Assembly: GCA_039105265.1 (NCBI GenBank) | Contig: JAPFFF010000004.1 | Span: 6,057,501-6,121,500 of the forward strand | Direction: 5' to 3' | Length of the DNA: 64,000 nt | From: Tritrichomonas musculus | Taxonomy: Eukaryota; Parabasalia; Tritrichomonadida; Tritrichomonadidae | In this document: positions 1 through 10,766 of the stretch, piece by piece | Position numbering within the stretch: the stretch's first letter is position 1 | Layout of the letters: every line of letters begins with the position of its first letter | Notes under the pieces: model-generated | Told to the model about the DNA's origin: nothing | The model's input: the letters and a program-made list of their open reading frames with translations, nothing else | The model's database searches: none | Made by a program: the position numbers and the translations under genes

Positions 1-413
1 TCAACAAATTCAATTTTTCTGCATTTTTGGCTAAAAAATGAATTTTTTTTTTCAATAATAATAACTATTTTTATATAACACTTAATGTTTTACAAGCATA
101 TAAAAAGATATCAAAAGAATTAATGATTAGAATAAATTATATAAAAAGTTATCGCTATTCTAAATTTTTATATAGTGTTATAAAATTCTTATCAAAAATA
201 ATTAAAATAAATTGAGATAAAATACTCAAATTTATTTTCTGAAGAAAATTTAATATATACTTATATCCTTTTAGTTTTTATTTTAATTTGAATTTTGTAC
301 GATGCAAATATTTATAAAACTGATTATTATTATAATAATAAAATATAATTAGTTTAAACAAACCAATCATTGAGTTTTACTGTTAAAATTCAGTTGTACG
401 ACCTTTAATTTAG
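1..413. other. AT-rich intergenic DNA
   Basis: No open frame or recognisable gene is visible. The stretch is almost all A/T with short homopolymers and ends at the inverted-repeat element that starts at 414. It holds the left 8-bp flanking repeat (406-413, TAATTTAG). Confidence 0.6.
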
Positions 414-1304
414 ATAGGTCGGTTCAACGGACGGTTTGCGTCAAAAAAGCAAAGCCAAAATCAAAAAAACGTTGGAAATGCTTGGTTTTAGGATATATAT
501 TTCACTACTATATTTAGAATAAAATATAAAATTTTGGTGAGATTTCTTGAGTTGAATTTTTTTTTATAAACTTTTTTTTATTTTTTTTCATCCATGCATT
601 AAAACTCATGTTAATTTTTTATTATATAATTTAAATTAATATATATAATTGATAATAATTATTTTTTACTTAATAATTAAATAATTAATCAAGATATCAA
701 TATTTTATAAAAATATATTTACAATTCAGTACTTATAGAATTTTTTGAGCGGTAACTTTTCTGAGGAGAAAAATTCAATTATTATTTTTTATTCATTAAC
801 TAAAATAAATTAAATTTATCTCTGTAAAAAAACATAATTTAAAATTGTAATTATTTATTATAAATTATATTATAAATATTGTTACTATTAATAGTAACTA
901 TAATATAAAAATATAGTTCATAAATATATAAAATAATGATATCTAATAATTATTTTTGAATATCATTGAAAATGCTTATTTAGAAAATTAAAAAAATGCA
1001 AATATATGAATATACATGAATCATTTACGTATTGTTCAAAAAAAAGTTATGATATTAGGATAATTATTATTTATAAATATTTATTAAATAATGATAAAGA
1101 TTTAAGTATACTTATACATTGGAATATCTTTTTTTTTTTTAATCTAAATTTTTAAACGTCAATTTCTCAAAATTCAACTCAGGGATTTGTTTTATATTTT
1201 AAAATTTTAGTCAAAATATAATGTTATATAATATATAATAATATAAAGCTAATTTAACGTTTTTTTAAATTCTCTGACACAAACCGTCCGTTGAACCGAC
1301 CTAT
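414..1304. mobile_element. Non-autonomous DNA transposon with 30-bp terminal inverted repeats
   Basis: The two ends are inverted copies, 414-443 and 1275-1304, matching at 29 of 30 positions (start ATAGGTCGGTTC). Weaker inverted similarity continues inward to about 585 on the left and 1140 on the right, around a shared GAGTTGAATTTT block. The element is flanked by TAATTTAG (406-413) and GAATTTAG (1305-1312), a 7-of-8 target-site duplication. It is 891 bp long and has no coding potential, so it must have depended on a transposase elsewhere. Long degenerate ends would suit a Mutator-like element, and an 8-bp duplication would suit hAT; I cannot decide between them. Confidence 0.75.
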
Positions 1305-3645
1305 GAATTTAGTTTATTTATTTGTAAAATATTTTTTTTTTTTTTTTTAACAATTGATATATTTTTCTGATATAATCTTTACTTTTTGTATATACAATGT
1401 AATTACACAGGACGATAGAAATTACATATGTAAATACATATGTAATTTTCCGTTAATTTTTTTATTTGAGAAATACTTTTATCTTCAAAAATTTAATCAA
1501 TAAAAATAAAAAAAGCATGAATATAAAGTAGAAATAATTTTTATTCATTTATTATTGCTAATAAATTATTAAAACTTTGATATTTCTTTGATCATTCTTT
1601 TGATGGTGTAAAATGACACTTTAATTTTAATATAAAATAGAGGTATGGAAACTAACTTTTGTGAGAATTCGTGAAAAATGTAAAAATGAAATTATCTTAT
1701 TATATTAAATAAAAAAATTAAATTTTATATAAATTTAAAATTTGTATAAATATGCTAATATGAAAAAAATAAATTATAACTAAATTTAAGAAAAATGACA
1801 TTATATTACAATTTTCTAAAACGCTCAATACAGCATTAATTTTAAAAAAATATCTATCAGAGTTAACTACAATATTAGAAAAAAGAGCTCAAAATGATCA
1901 AAAATCTTTTTTTATTAAGAAAAAAACATTTTTATGAAATCTTTGGTGATGTGATGTTTTGAGAATGCAAAAAATCTTTCATTCCTGGACTTATCGTATA
2001 TTTTTATTTTACTAAAATTTTATATACACAAATATCTAATTATATTTAAGAAAATATTAAATTTTTATAGATTGCAAATAAAGATATTTCCAAAAAAATG
2101 AAAATATTTGTAAATTGTAATTGAAAACAAAAGAAATAATGAGTACAATTTCATGTTAAAAAATAAATTAATCTAAGAAATTGCAAATTTAAAACAAGAA
2201 ATCTGAGGTCTTCGACCCTAATGAAATCTATTAAAAGAAAAATCGGATATTTCAATTACAATCAATGTAAATCATGATATTAAAAATTATGATTGGCCAA
2301 AAGAATAATTCAGAAACAAGCATAAAAAATGAATTTTAATTGTTCAAATGATATTTGATGATTTTGGAACAAATGAAAAGCATGAAAGCTCAAAAGGAAT
2401 TATATATATAAAAAACACTTTTTTTTTTTAGAAAACATGCAATTAAATGAAATAATATCATTCATAAAAATAAGTAAATGTTTTTATTTTATTTGTTTTT
2501 TACATATATAAATATATCAAATCGAAAAAAAAAAATTTTTAATGATAAAATCATTTTTTTTTATTCATATGAAATTATAAGGATTTAAAACTCAAATATT
2601 CTTATTCTCTCCTGATTTATTTTAAAAAAAGTTTATTTTTGAAAATTTTTATATTCTATAGTTTATTGTTTTTTTTGTGAAAGTTTGCTTCAAATTATTA
2701 ATATTTGTTTATCTTTAAAAACTATCTGTAAAAATTTAATTAAATTTTATATATATATTATATGTTTTATATTATTTATAATATGATAATATTAAATTTG
2801 ATTTGTCCAGGAATTAGAGTTTCCGTACCTCTTATAAAATTCTGATTTTATTTGGACTTATTATGATTAGCCAAATCGTTTTGATTTATTTATTCGATGT
2901 ATTTGAATTATTTTATAATAGTACCGATGTACAAAACCTTTTTTTCTATGATATTTTGCTTCTAATTATATCTCTCAGATAGAATCATCTATGATAACAT
3001 AGTTTTTTGATCAAAATCAGCAAGAGTTAATGAAAAATAATATATATCTTTAGATTTTGAATAAAAATATTGTTTTAAACATAAATAACTGATTTACATC
3101 AAAACTTTTGTTTTTATAAAAAGTTACGTTAAAATGTTACGTTAATAAAAAATATGATGTAAAAAAAGTAAAGATTATTCTGATATCAAAGGACAAATCA
3201 ATATATATTATTATCTCAAAAATTTGTGTTGAAACACTTGCAAATGGATTATTCTATTGAATGTAAAATATTGTTTAGATAAACAGAAATAATATCCCGT
3301 ATATGACGAATAATTGGAGAAATATCCCCGAATAAATTAAATTTTCCTCGTCAACTTTATGAATAAAAAAGATTATTTTTGAGAGTGATCAATAGTCGGT
3401 AAGAGTTTCAATGGTTTACGCGATGTTTTTTGAGAGAATAAACAACGATAAAATTAAAATTGAATGAAAAAAGTTATATGAATAATAGAAAACTATTACC
3501 GATTTTTAAATGTAGTTTATATTTTTGAAGAGAAAGAAAAAATCAAAAATATCTTCAAAGAAATATCTCATTTATATAAATTGGGTATCATAATATGTAG
3601 GAATGATTTCCGAACATCAATTTCGGGAAATATTCCATATTCCAT
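1305..3645. other. Long AT-rich intergenic region
   Basis: No ORF of useful length. It contains one strong palindrome (1419-1448). Between about 3150 and 3600 the base composition and broken reading frames hint at a decayed coding sequence on the plus strand, with short readable pieces such as NFPRQLYE. I could not assign these to a family. The rest is low-complexity A/T sequence. Confidence 0.5.
1419..1448. repeat. Perfect 14-bp-arm palindrome
   Basis: AAATTACATATGTA and its exact reverse complement face each other across a 2-nt centre. This could form a cruciform or be a trace of a small inverted-repeat element. No gene lies nearby, so a regulatory role is not supported. Confidence 0.7.
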
Positions 3646-3908
3646 TACCGTCAATTGAAGAACCTTAGGGCATACTCAATTAACCTTAGGGAATATTGTA
3701 TACTTCTCAGAGACACATTCAAAATTTGTTAAAATGAAAAAACTTCTTATATAAAAAGTTCCAAAAATAAAAATACGTTAAGAACAGACTCTTTATTGTT
3801 TTCACTTTTTAAAATGTTTTTATATAATTTTTTGAAGCAATTTCTGAGAAGTATACAATATTCCCTAAGGTTAATTGAGTATACCCTAAGGTTTTTCAAT
3901 TGACGGTA
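3646..3908. mobile_element. 263-bp MITE with 65-bp inverted repeats
   Basis: Arms 3646-3710 and 3844-3908 are inverted copies with two mismatches in 65 positions, starting TACCGTCAATTG. The 133-bp centre is plain A/T-rich DNA. Within each arm CCTTAGGG occurs twice, which may be a transposase-binding repeat. I found no convincing target-site duplication. The low divergence of the arms suggests a fairly recent insertion. Confidence 0.75.
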
Positions 3909-4330
3909 TTTGAAATTCTTTTAATAGAAATTAAAAATTGAAAGCAAGATTTACATCCTGTCAGTATCAAATTAGCAATAATTCTTCAAAAGAAAATTTT
4001 ACTTAAAATAATAAATTATCTTTTTTTAAAGAGATTGAAATATTTGATATTGAAGTATCAATTAAATGGATAACAGGTTTATTGATAGATACAAAAAAAT
4101 GAGATTTTGTTAAAAAAAATATTTTGACTCATTATAATTTTTCTTAAAAATAGATCAATGAAAGCAAAAACTCAATGTATAAGCAAGGAAATGTTCATAT
4201 ACGAGAAATCAAATAGTATAGAATGAAATATAAAATTTTATAGAAAAAAAATTTTTTAGTCAAAAAGTTAATACCTCCTCTTCAAATTGAATGAAAATAT
4301 CAATCTTAAAAACGTCTTTTCTTTATCACC

Positions 4331-4337
4331 TCATTTA
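4331..4337 (+). promoter_or_regulatory. Initiator-like motif TCATTTA
   Basis: TCATTTA lies 15 nt before the ATG at 4352. The trichomonad initiator (Inr) consensus is TCA followed by pyrimidine/W bases, a few to about 20 nt before the start codon. The motif and spacing support this ATG as the start. The assignment is by pattern only. Confidence 0.45.
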
Positions 4338-4351
4338 GATTAATAAAACAG

Positions 4352-7243
4352 ATGTATGAAGCAAAGAATGAGAAGATCAAAAGCAGTCAATATATCAGTG
4401 ATCTCCATTACTTCAGTTACTATGAAAAACTTCTTAATGAAAATAATATAAAAAAGAAATCGTTTCATAAGATGCTTGAAGCATCAGTACTCCAAAACCC
4501 ACAAATTTTCAGGATAAAAGCAAAAGATCTCTATGAAAAAAAGCTAATCAACGATTTAGATATTTTTCTAAACATACTTAAGAAAGCTGATATTAAAGCA
4601 GAAATATTAGATTTCCTCAAAGAAAAATATGGAACGATAGCGCAAGTTTTCTATTCAAAAATTAATGAAAAAAATAATCCAAGTTTAAAAAATTATTCAG
4701 AATGGCTAAACATCAATACCGAATACAAATTTATTGCACGTTTTCCTTTTTCCGCACTACTTCCTTATATCTTTCTTGATGTCCAGCCAAATGATACAAT
4801 TTTGAGCTGTGGAAAAAACAATTTCCAATCATGTGATATTATATGCGATATATTGAAAGATGGTTACATTTTTATTAACGTATCAGACATCAAATTGGCC
4901 AAAACGGTTTTTGATTTAAACTGTCCAAATTGTTGTGTTATATCATATCCAATTTTAAGCATCCCAATAAAAGAGGAATTCGATAAAGTTCTGTGCATTG
5001 TTCCGTCAATCGAAGACGGTGACATTCCATCGTCAAAAACCGATGAAAAAGCAGATTGGTCACTTGAAAAAGCAATTAGAAACCATGAAGAACAGAAGAA
5101 GTATCTCATTAGTTCATTAGAAAAAGTGAAAATTGGTGGAATTTGCGTTTATTCGTCGTATTCATTAAATCCTTTTGAAAATGAATGCGTGATCAATTCT
5201 GTCCTAAAAATGCCGCAGTTTTCAGGGAAACTTGAAATTGTCAATTGTTCGGAAATGGTGAAAGAAATAAAAAGGAAGAAGGGGCTAACAAAATGGAGCC
5301 TAGAAGGAATAGATATCAATAGCAAAGATGAAAATTTATTGAAATCAATATCGAATGATGAATTGATTGAAAACATTGAGAATTGCATGAGATTTTATCC
5401 ACACCAAATTCACAGTACTGGAACATTCATTGCAGTAATCAAAAAAATAGATAAAATTGATCAGAAATCATTTGAAATTATACAAACAAACTTTAAAAGT
5501 TTTTTTACTATTACACCACAAAAATTGATTCAAAAAACAATTGATGATTTTGGATTGGCTTTCAATAATGAACAAGAATTATTCATCAGCAAGCAAGTGC
5601 ACAAAAAATCTTTTATTTATTACGTTCATCCGAATCTGATGAATCTTCTAAATGATGATTATTTGACAAATTTAAATATTATACAAATTGGTTCAATTGC
5701 CTTTACAATTCTAAATAAAAATGAGCCATTTATTCCAACTGTTCATCATCTTCCTGCCTTTTTAAAGAATCCAACAAAACGCCTTATTTGTATAAAACTC
5801 ATTGATTTTGATGACCTAAATGAAACTAAAGAAATACCATTAGATAGGTTAATTGATGAAAAAACAACAGATCAATTTCCAAAATCAAACGGAGGCGTGT
5901 TTATATGCTTGGAAGGTTTTGGTCCTTTAATTGGTGGATATGTTGAAGATAAATATCTGAAGATCACAGAAAAGAAAGAGGAATTAAATATGATAAATAA
6001 AATTGTCAAAAATTTTGTGAGTGAAAAATTTGGAGAAGAACAAATGAAAGATAAGAAAACCTTATTTATAAAGGAAAGGTATCTTGTCTTTAAAGATAAA
6101 TTAATTGCATTTCAAAAAGAGTATGTTGAAAAAGTGAATGAATTAAAAGGCATCATCAAAGAAAAAGAACAAACTAGCCAACATTTAATCGATCAAATTG
6201 CGCAGAATGAAAAGGAGATTAAGACATATAGAGCAATGAATAATGATAAAACAAAAATAATAGGAGAATTGAATGAAAGCATGATCAATCAAATTCGAAT
6301 GTTTAAAAGCAAATTAGATAAATATGAAAGTTCAAATTGCAATTTCTGTTCGGGTCTCAGTTATCTTCACAAAGCAGATAACGGGAAAGACACAATTCAT
6401 TCAATATTGTATTTAGAAAGATCATCTGCTGAAGGGAATCAATATGCGAGTTTTCTGCTTGGACTTCTATATTCTATTGGAGATGGAGTTGAACAGAACA
6501 TTCAACGATCTATTGAATATTACCAAAAAGCAGCTGATTTGGGATGCTCATCAGCACTGAATAATTTGGGTTACATGTACCAAAAAGGAAATGGAGTTGA
6601 ACGAAATATATCAAAAGCAATTGAATATTATAAGAAAGCAGCAGATTTGGAAGATCCAACAGCACTGTACAATTTAGGCTCTATGTATGAAAACGGAAAT
6701 GGTGTTGAACTTAATATTTCAAAGGCAATTGAATTCTATCAAAAAGCAGCTGACTTGGAAAATCCACCAGCATTGCACAACTTGGGTGAGAAGTATGAAA
6801 AAGGAATCGGTGTTGAACAAGACAATTCAAAAGCATTTGAATATTATCAAAGAGCAGCCGACCTTGGATACGTGCCAGACTTAAATAATTTAGGCTATAG
6901 ATATGAGCACGGACAAGGTGTTGAACAAAGTTATGAAAAAGCCGTTGAATATTATAAAAAAGCAGCTGATTTCGGAAATCCAACAAGTATGAATAATTTA
7001 GGTAGTTGTTATTTTAATGGCAAGGGTGTTGAACAAAACATGACCAAAGCCATTGAACTTTATCAAAAAGCTGATAAAATAGGATGTTCATATGCATCAT
7101 ACAATTTAGGTCTTTGTTATTTGGGAGGCAGCGGGGTTGAAAAAGATACTATCAAAGGAAAGGTATTAATTAAAAAAGCAGCAGATTTAGGTCATCCAAA
7201 AGCCAAAGAAATGGTATTAAAATGGGCCTCTGAAAATTGTTAA
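4352..7243 (+). CDS. Catalytically dead NSUN2-like RNA cytosine methyltransferase fused to Sel1 repeats
   Basis: Residues about 1-550 follow the NSUN2 layout along their whole length: the N-terminal YYEKLL...FRI block, the Rossmann core (130-370), and the C-terminal PUA-like part (400-545, including GPLIGG). NSUN2 has an LCDVPCSGDG motif IV and a YSTCSLNP motif VI. Here these read LCIVPSIEDG (214-223) and YSSYSLNP (267-274), so the motif IV cysteine is Ser219 and the motif VI nucleophile is Tyr270. The AdoMet loop DxCAAPGxKT is also lost (SCGKNN at 152-157). A charged coiled coil (550-655) leads into about eight 36-residue Sel1 repeats (675-960). I infer a non-catalytic protein: an RNA- or protein-binding scaffold built on an NSUN2 fold. 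The frame is fully open, which argues for selection on the protein. Confidence 0.85.
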   Translation: MYEAKNEKIKSSQYISDLHYFSYYEKLLNENNIKKKSFHKMLEASVLQNPQIFRIKAKDLYEKKLINDLDIFLNILKKADIKAEILDFLKEKYGTIAQVFYSKINEKNNPSLKNYSEWLNINTEYKFIARFPFSALLPYIFLDVQPNDTILSCGKNNFQSCDIICDILKDGYIFINVSDIKLAKTVFDLNCPNCCVISYPILSIPIKEEFDKVLCIVPSIEDGDIPSSKTDEKADWSLEKAIRNHEEQKKYLISSLEKVKIGGICVYSSYSLNPFENECVINSVLKMPQFSGKLEIVNCSEMVKEIKRKKGLTKWSLEGIDINSKDENLLKSISNDELIENIENCMRFYPHQIHSTGTFIAVIKKIDKIDQKSFEIIQTNFKSFFTITPQKLIQKTIDDFGLAFNNEQELFISKQVHKKSFIYYVHPNLMNLLNDDYLTNLNIIQIGSIAFTILNKNEPFIPTVHHLPAFLKNPTKRLICIKLIDFDDLNETKEIPLDRLIDEKTTDQFPKSNGGVFICLEGFGPLIGGYVEDKYLKITEKKEELNMINKIVKNFVSEKFGEEQMKDKKTLFIKERYLVFKDKLIAFQKEYVEKVNELKGIIKEKEQTSQHLIDQIAQNEKEIKTYRAMNNDKTKIIGELNESMINQIRMFKSKLDKYESSNCNFCSGLSYLHKADNGKDTIHSILYLERSSAEGNQYASFLLGLLYSIGDGVEQNIQRSIEYYQKAADLGCSSALNNLGYMYQKGNGVERNISKAIEYYKKAADLEDPTALYNLGSMYENGNGVELNISKAIEFYQKAADLENPPALHNLGEKYEKGIGVEQDNSKAFEYYQRAADLGYVPDLNNLGYRYEHGQGVEQSYEKAVEYYKKAADFGNPTSMNNLGSCYFNGKGVEQNMTKAIELYQKADKIGCSYASYNLGLCYLGGSGVEKDTIKGKVLIKKAADLGHPKAKEMVLKWASENC

Positions 7244-7345
7244 GTTCATTCAAATTTTTCAAAGGTTTATTTTATTTTGAGAGGTCCCAATTATTATATA
7301 TATTAAAAAAATAAAAATACTATGACAAATATAATAAATTTTTAT

Positions 7346-8479
7346 TTATTTAATTTGATTTAAAAGCAATGTCATTTTTTCACTCATGTTTTCTAATTGA
7401 TTCAAATTTTCAACGATTTCGTTTCTTCTTTCCATTGACAAAATGAAGTTGGCTATATCTTCTACTGGTGCGTCTGACCTCAAGAACGCTTCAAAGACGT
7501 CAATATTCTCACAAACAAAAGATTCTGCCTCGTCACTAATTTTAATTATCGACAAAATTGAGAAGAAGTCATGCAATTCAGAGCATTCAAATTCAATTGA
7601 ATCTCTATTTCTAACAATTTTAATGAAGAACGAAATCAGTTTCTCATAGATTTCGTTTCCATTTTCACAAAAGATTTGAATCACGTTGTCGTGATAATTC
7701 TGGAGTGCGAAATTGACAAGTTCAAAGAATTTATTAGACGTATAAAACAGGTTGTAAAGTTGTGGATAAGCATTCAAGATCATAATTTTTAAGTTTTCAA
7801 AGCAGTACACTTTTTGAATGACCTCTTTCAAAATTTGGCAGGTTGAGTTTCTGACACATGAATGTTTATCTACCAACAAATTGTCCTCAAATTTGAGAAC
7901 ATTCCAAAGGTTCGCAATTTCATTGAAAAAGTGGAACTTTTCTGAATGTATTAATTTGAGAATAAAGTCATAGAACCGTTCTTGACTTGAGCGGTTATTA
8001 TACATATTCAAAAATTTGAAATAGTAAATAGTAGCGAGAATGAATCTCTCGGGACTGTTCGAGCTGATCAAGCTGAGCATTGCGCTTGAAAACGAAGAGG
8101 AAAGAATCATCCTGCACGCAACCGCTTCGTGATTCAATTGCTGAATTCTTTTGGAAGGAGAAACTGACAAAACGTCACTGTTTGATTGTGTATAAAAGAG
8201 GATATAACCGTTTTCATAACCGTCTTCAAATGGGTTATCTTGTGACAGGGAAGTGACGGTGCTATCGTTGCATTGAAACCAGTCATTTGAATAAGTTCTA
8301 TCGTCTTTGTTCGGCTTGCGAATGTACGATATGTAGTGGCCGCTCTCCGGTGTAGATCCAAGATGATTTATATTCAAAAAGTCGCTGAATTGAAAGAAAG
8401 AGGAAATCTTCTCCCTCTCTTGCGTCTGGTGGTTGTATTCAAATCGAACGAGTTGGATGACGAGATGCTTCGGCAGCTT
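7346..8479 (-). pseudogene. 3' part of a ubiquitin-specific protease (USP/UBP) gene
   Basis: Read on the minus strand, the open frame starts after a stop at 8480-8482. It begins with LPKHLVIQLVRFEYN, which is the typical USP strand before the His box. It continues with HLGSTPESGHY (the H-x-G-x5-G-H-Y His box) and CNDSTVT (the Asn/Asp box), then an all-helical tail of about 280 residues. USPs remove ubiquitin from proteins. The Cys box and most of the catalytic domain should lie upstream, but beyond about 8530 the DNA turns into a GC-rich palindrome and unrelated ORFs. The gene therefore looks truncated at its 5' end. No ATG precedes the His box in frame. The tail resembles large USP9X/UBP-type proteins only in general character. 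Confidence 0.75.
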
Positions 8480-8546
8480 TCAAATATTTTATATCATGCT
8501 GGCTGTTCATCTCATACAGCAAGAATATGAAAAAAAGCTAGAGGCG

Positions 8547-8618
8547 GTAGATTGCGCAGGCTGTATGTTTGGGGGTCCCCAAACATCCATCCTTCTGAGC
8601 TTCGCTCAGTCAATCTAC
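8547..8618. other. GC-rich branched palindrome at the USP break point
   Basis: An outer perfect 8-bp stem (GTAGATTG at 8547-8554 with CAATCTAC at 8611-8618) encloses two hairpins: ATGTTTGGGG/CCCCAAACAT (8565-8586, 2-nt centre) and CTGAG/CTCAG (8595-8609). Together they form a three-way junction. The sequence is much richer in G+C than its surroundings and sits where USP homology stops. It may be the end of an inserted element. Confidence 0.6.
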
Positions 8619-8709
8619 TTTTTTTCCCCGCTATCAAATGGCTCAGTTTGTTTCTCTTAAAGACTTCGAAAACCAATATGAAATACAAACAACTAACCCA
8701 TAAGACATA

Positions 8710-8949
8710 ATGAAAAAAGATACACAAAATAATAACATTGGGGTATATACTGAACGTGATGGAATAACAATAGGAATAAATGGTAAACGTTATAGAGAGC
8801 ATAAACTAATAGCCAAACAATTCTTTCATGATTATTCAGAAAAAAAACCTATATATCTGAAAAATGGTGATAAGTTTGATAATCATTTAGATAACTTAAA
8901 ATGTAAACGTTCAGAAGTTAATACTAACATCAACACTAATGAGCTGTAG
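8710..8949 (+). CDS. Small HNH_3-like protein, perhaps part of a decayed mobile element
   Basis: The 79-residue product contains KRYREHKLIAKQFF followed by KNGDKFDNHLDNLK. This layout is like the HNH_3 domain of phage-, giant-virus- and intron-type endonucleases, where a His in V-H-R/K-L-V-A precedes a DGNKxNNxxxNL block. Such enzymes cut DNA and often travel with mobile DNA. The ORF is short for an endonuclease and stands among other small decayed ORFs just beyond the truncated USP gene, so it probably came in with a mobile element. The family of that element is unclear, and I would not assume activity. Confidence 0.4.
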   Translation: MKKDTQNNNIGVYTERDGITIGINGKRYREHKLIAKQFFHDYSEKKPIYLKNGDKFDNHLDNLKCKRSEVNTNINTNEL

Positions 8950-10214
8950 TCCATTCACATCAAAGTAAATGAAAGTAAAGTTTGACAAAGCAATAGCCCA
9001 AATAAAACAACCAGAACCAACATATTTTTTAAAAGTTGCACTCCTCGAAAAAGAATTTGCTTAACTTTTCCAAAAAAAATGAGCTTCATCGAATTGAAAA
9101 AAAAAAACTAACTTTTCTTCCTCAAAGAATCGAGACTGCATATAAAGATGTAATGAAGTCCCTCAAACAATGTGCAATATTGAACCTGATGATTCTTAAT
9201 ATGAAGGGACCAGAATTTGTTACATTCGATCAACAGCCAGAATTTGAATCCGAAGATGATGATTTATATAATATATAATGATTTTGCCTTTTGAAAAACA
9301 AAAATAATATATTTAAAATGATAAATAGAAAATGATAAATAATAAATGAAAAAGAATATTGACGGGTATGCATAATGTTTCAGCCACAAACATGATATAG
9401 AGAATACCATAGGGCATATATCAGGCGAGCCCGATTTATCAGAAGCTCAATCAGATATAAAACCAACAATAGATATTTTTCGGATAATGACAGATTATTT
9501 TGTAATAAATTCTAATTATTTTCAAATTAAAATTGAATGGTTTACACAGGTTGCCATAAAATATCGATATCTAGCTCTCTGTGATGACAAAAATCGTGCA
9601 ATATAACACAGTGGCATGTAAAATTAAACTCTTTAAAGCCATTTTCTACGCAAAATATAACACAAAGATGTGAATCTTTCAATGAAGAGATTGATAGAAT
9701 AATGACGAAAACTTTTACTAATTATCATTACGAAATGGGAGTTTCATCAGCAGTCTTAAAATAAAATGAACCAAATTCCTATGATCAATTCCTCGAAATC
9801 ACAGAGGCTCCAAAAACGCCAGGGTAAGGAAACCTTTGAAATGAGGAAAAGAAAAAATCAACATCGATGAAAAAGTCGAGCAAAAAATAAATAACATCCA
9901 GGAGATTATTTAAGTTTTAGAATTGAAAAAGATTACGAAGATGATGAATAAAAAAATCAAAATATTTATATTTTTTCTTGTTTTATGATTTATATTAAAT
10001 AAAATGATTTTTTTCCCAAAAATGAAATCATAAATGGGCAGATCAAATAGGGGCGAATCAATTATTGGTGTAAGCAAAATTCTTTAACGCCATTACTTAT
10101 GAAGCTAATGGAATTCATTTTTTCCTTCATTATGGTCCCTTTTAAATGCATCAAGCTCATTTACAAAAACAAGAATATAATGTATAATTCCAATTCTCGG
10201 ACTGTGAAAAAATC
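8950..10214 (+). other. Patch of decayed small ORFs, origin unknown
   Basis: Several plus-strand coding-like pieces follow one another. One is a 31-residue ORF at 8969-9064. Another is an 80-residue ORF at 9036-9278 with an acidic end (ESEDDDLYNI). A third is an open stretch near 9390-9605 with ordinary protein composition, and a fourth lies around 9640-9830. None matches a family I know. G+C is higher than in the flanking intergenic DNA. Together with the HNH-like ORF this looks like the remains of one inserted element, old and broken in several places. Confidence 0.35.
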
Positions 10215-10766
10215 TTAATTTTCTATCTGAAATATTAAAATATTTTCTTCATTGTTGTCGCAACCAGTGTCTTTTTTTTTTGGGGGGGTGGCGGTGGCAT
10301 TTAGAAATGTTTGGAGTAATTTACAAATATCCATTGTTTTATTGTCACATTTATTACTTAATTGGGCCATGTTTTCATTTAGAAAAATATGTTGACCAAA
10401 GTCATGCATTGCAAAGTTACATTACTTTGCGCATGTTTGGCAACTGAGTGCTTGCTGTTTGCTTGCATATCTATTGCCTTCCTGACGATGGCTTAATTAT
10501 TATTGTGCGGCGCCTTCTTGTAGTTTATTGTAAGGTGAATGTAGATTGTTAAGTGGTAAATAATGAGAAAGATAAATCGCGCTAGTAGTATAAATTAGTC
10601 TGAAAGTGGATATGATTGTTTCCCGCTTTTTTGCTGTTGATTGCATTTCATTGATGCAATAAAAGAAATAATTGGCTAGTTAAACTTTTCAAGAGATGAA
10701 AAATTGAAAGAAAAAAGTCAAAAAATTAGTATTTTAATGATCTACATAAAAGAACTCTAGAGACAA
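10215..10766. other. Intergenic DNA of unusual composition
   Basis: A 64-codon minus-strand ORF (10215-10409) has a Pro/Lys-rich segment coded by a T8G7 homopolymer pair near 10271-10287. Around 10400-10660 the DNA is clearly less AT-rich than its surroundings and includes the hairpin GCAAAGTTACATTACTTTGC. I see no tRNA or other RNA consensus. It may be a further decayed part of the 8.7-10 kb patch. Confidence 0.35.

Noticed and set aside
7346-8479. A USP upstream exon joined by a GT-AG intron across about 8480-8520
   Set aside because: A GTATGA...AAAG segment exists, but it lacks a pyrimidine tract and a branch-like motif, and the sequence before it shows no USP Cys-box likeness.
8547-8618. 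A tRNA gene (72 nt, branched, GC-rich)
   Set aside because: There is no acceptor/T-arm consensus (no GGTTCGA-type box B), only two internal hairpins, and no anticodon arm in the right place.
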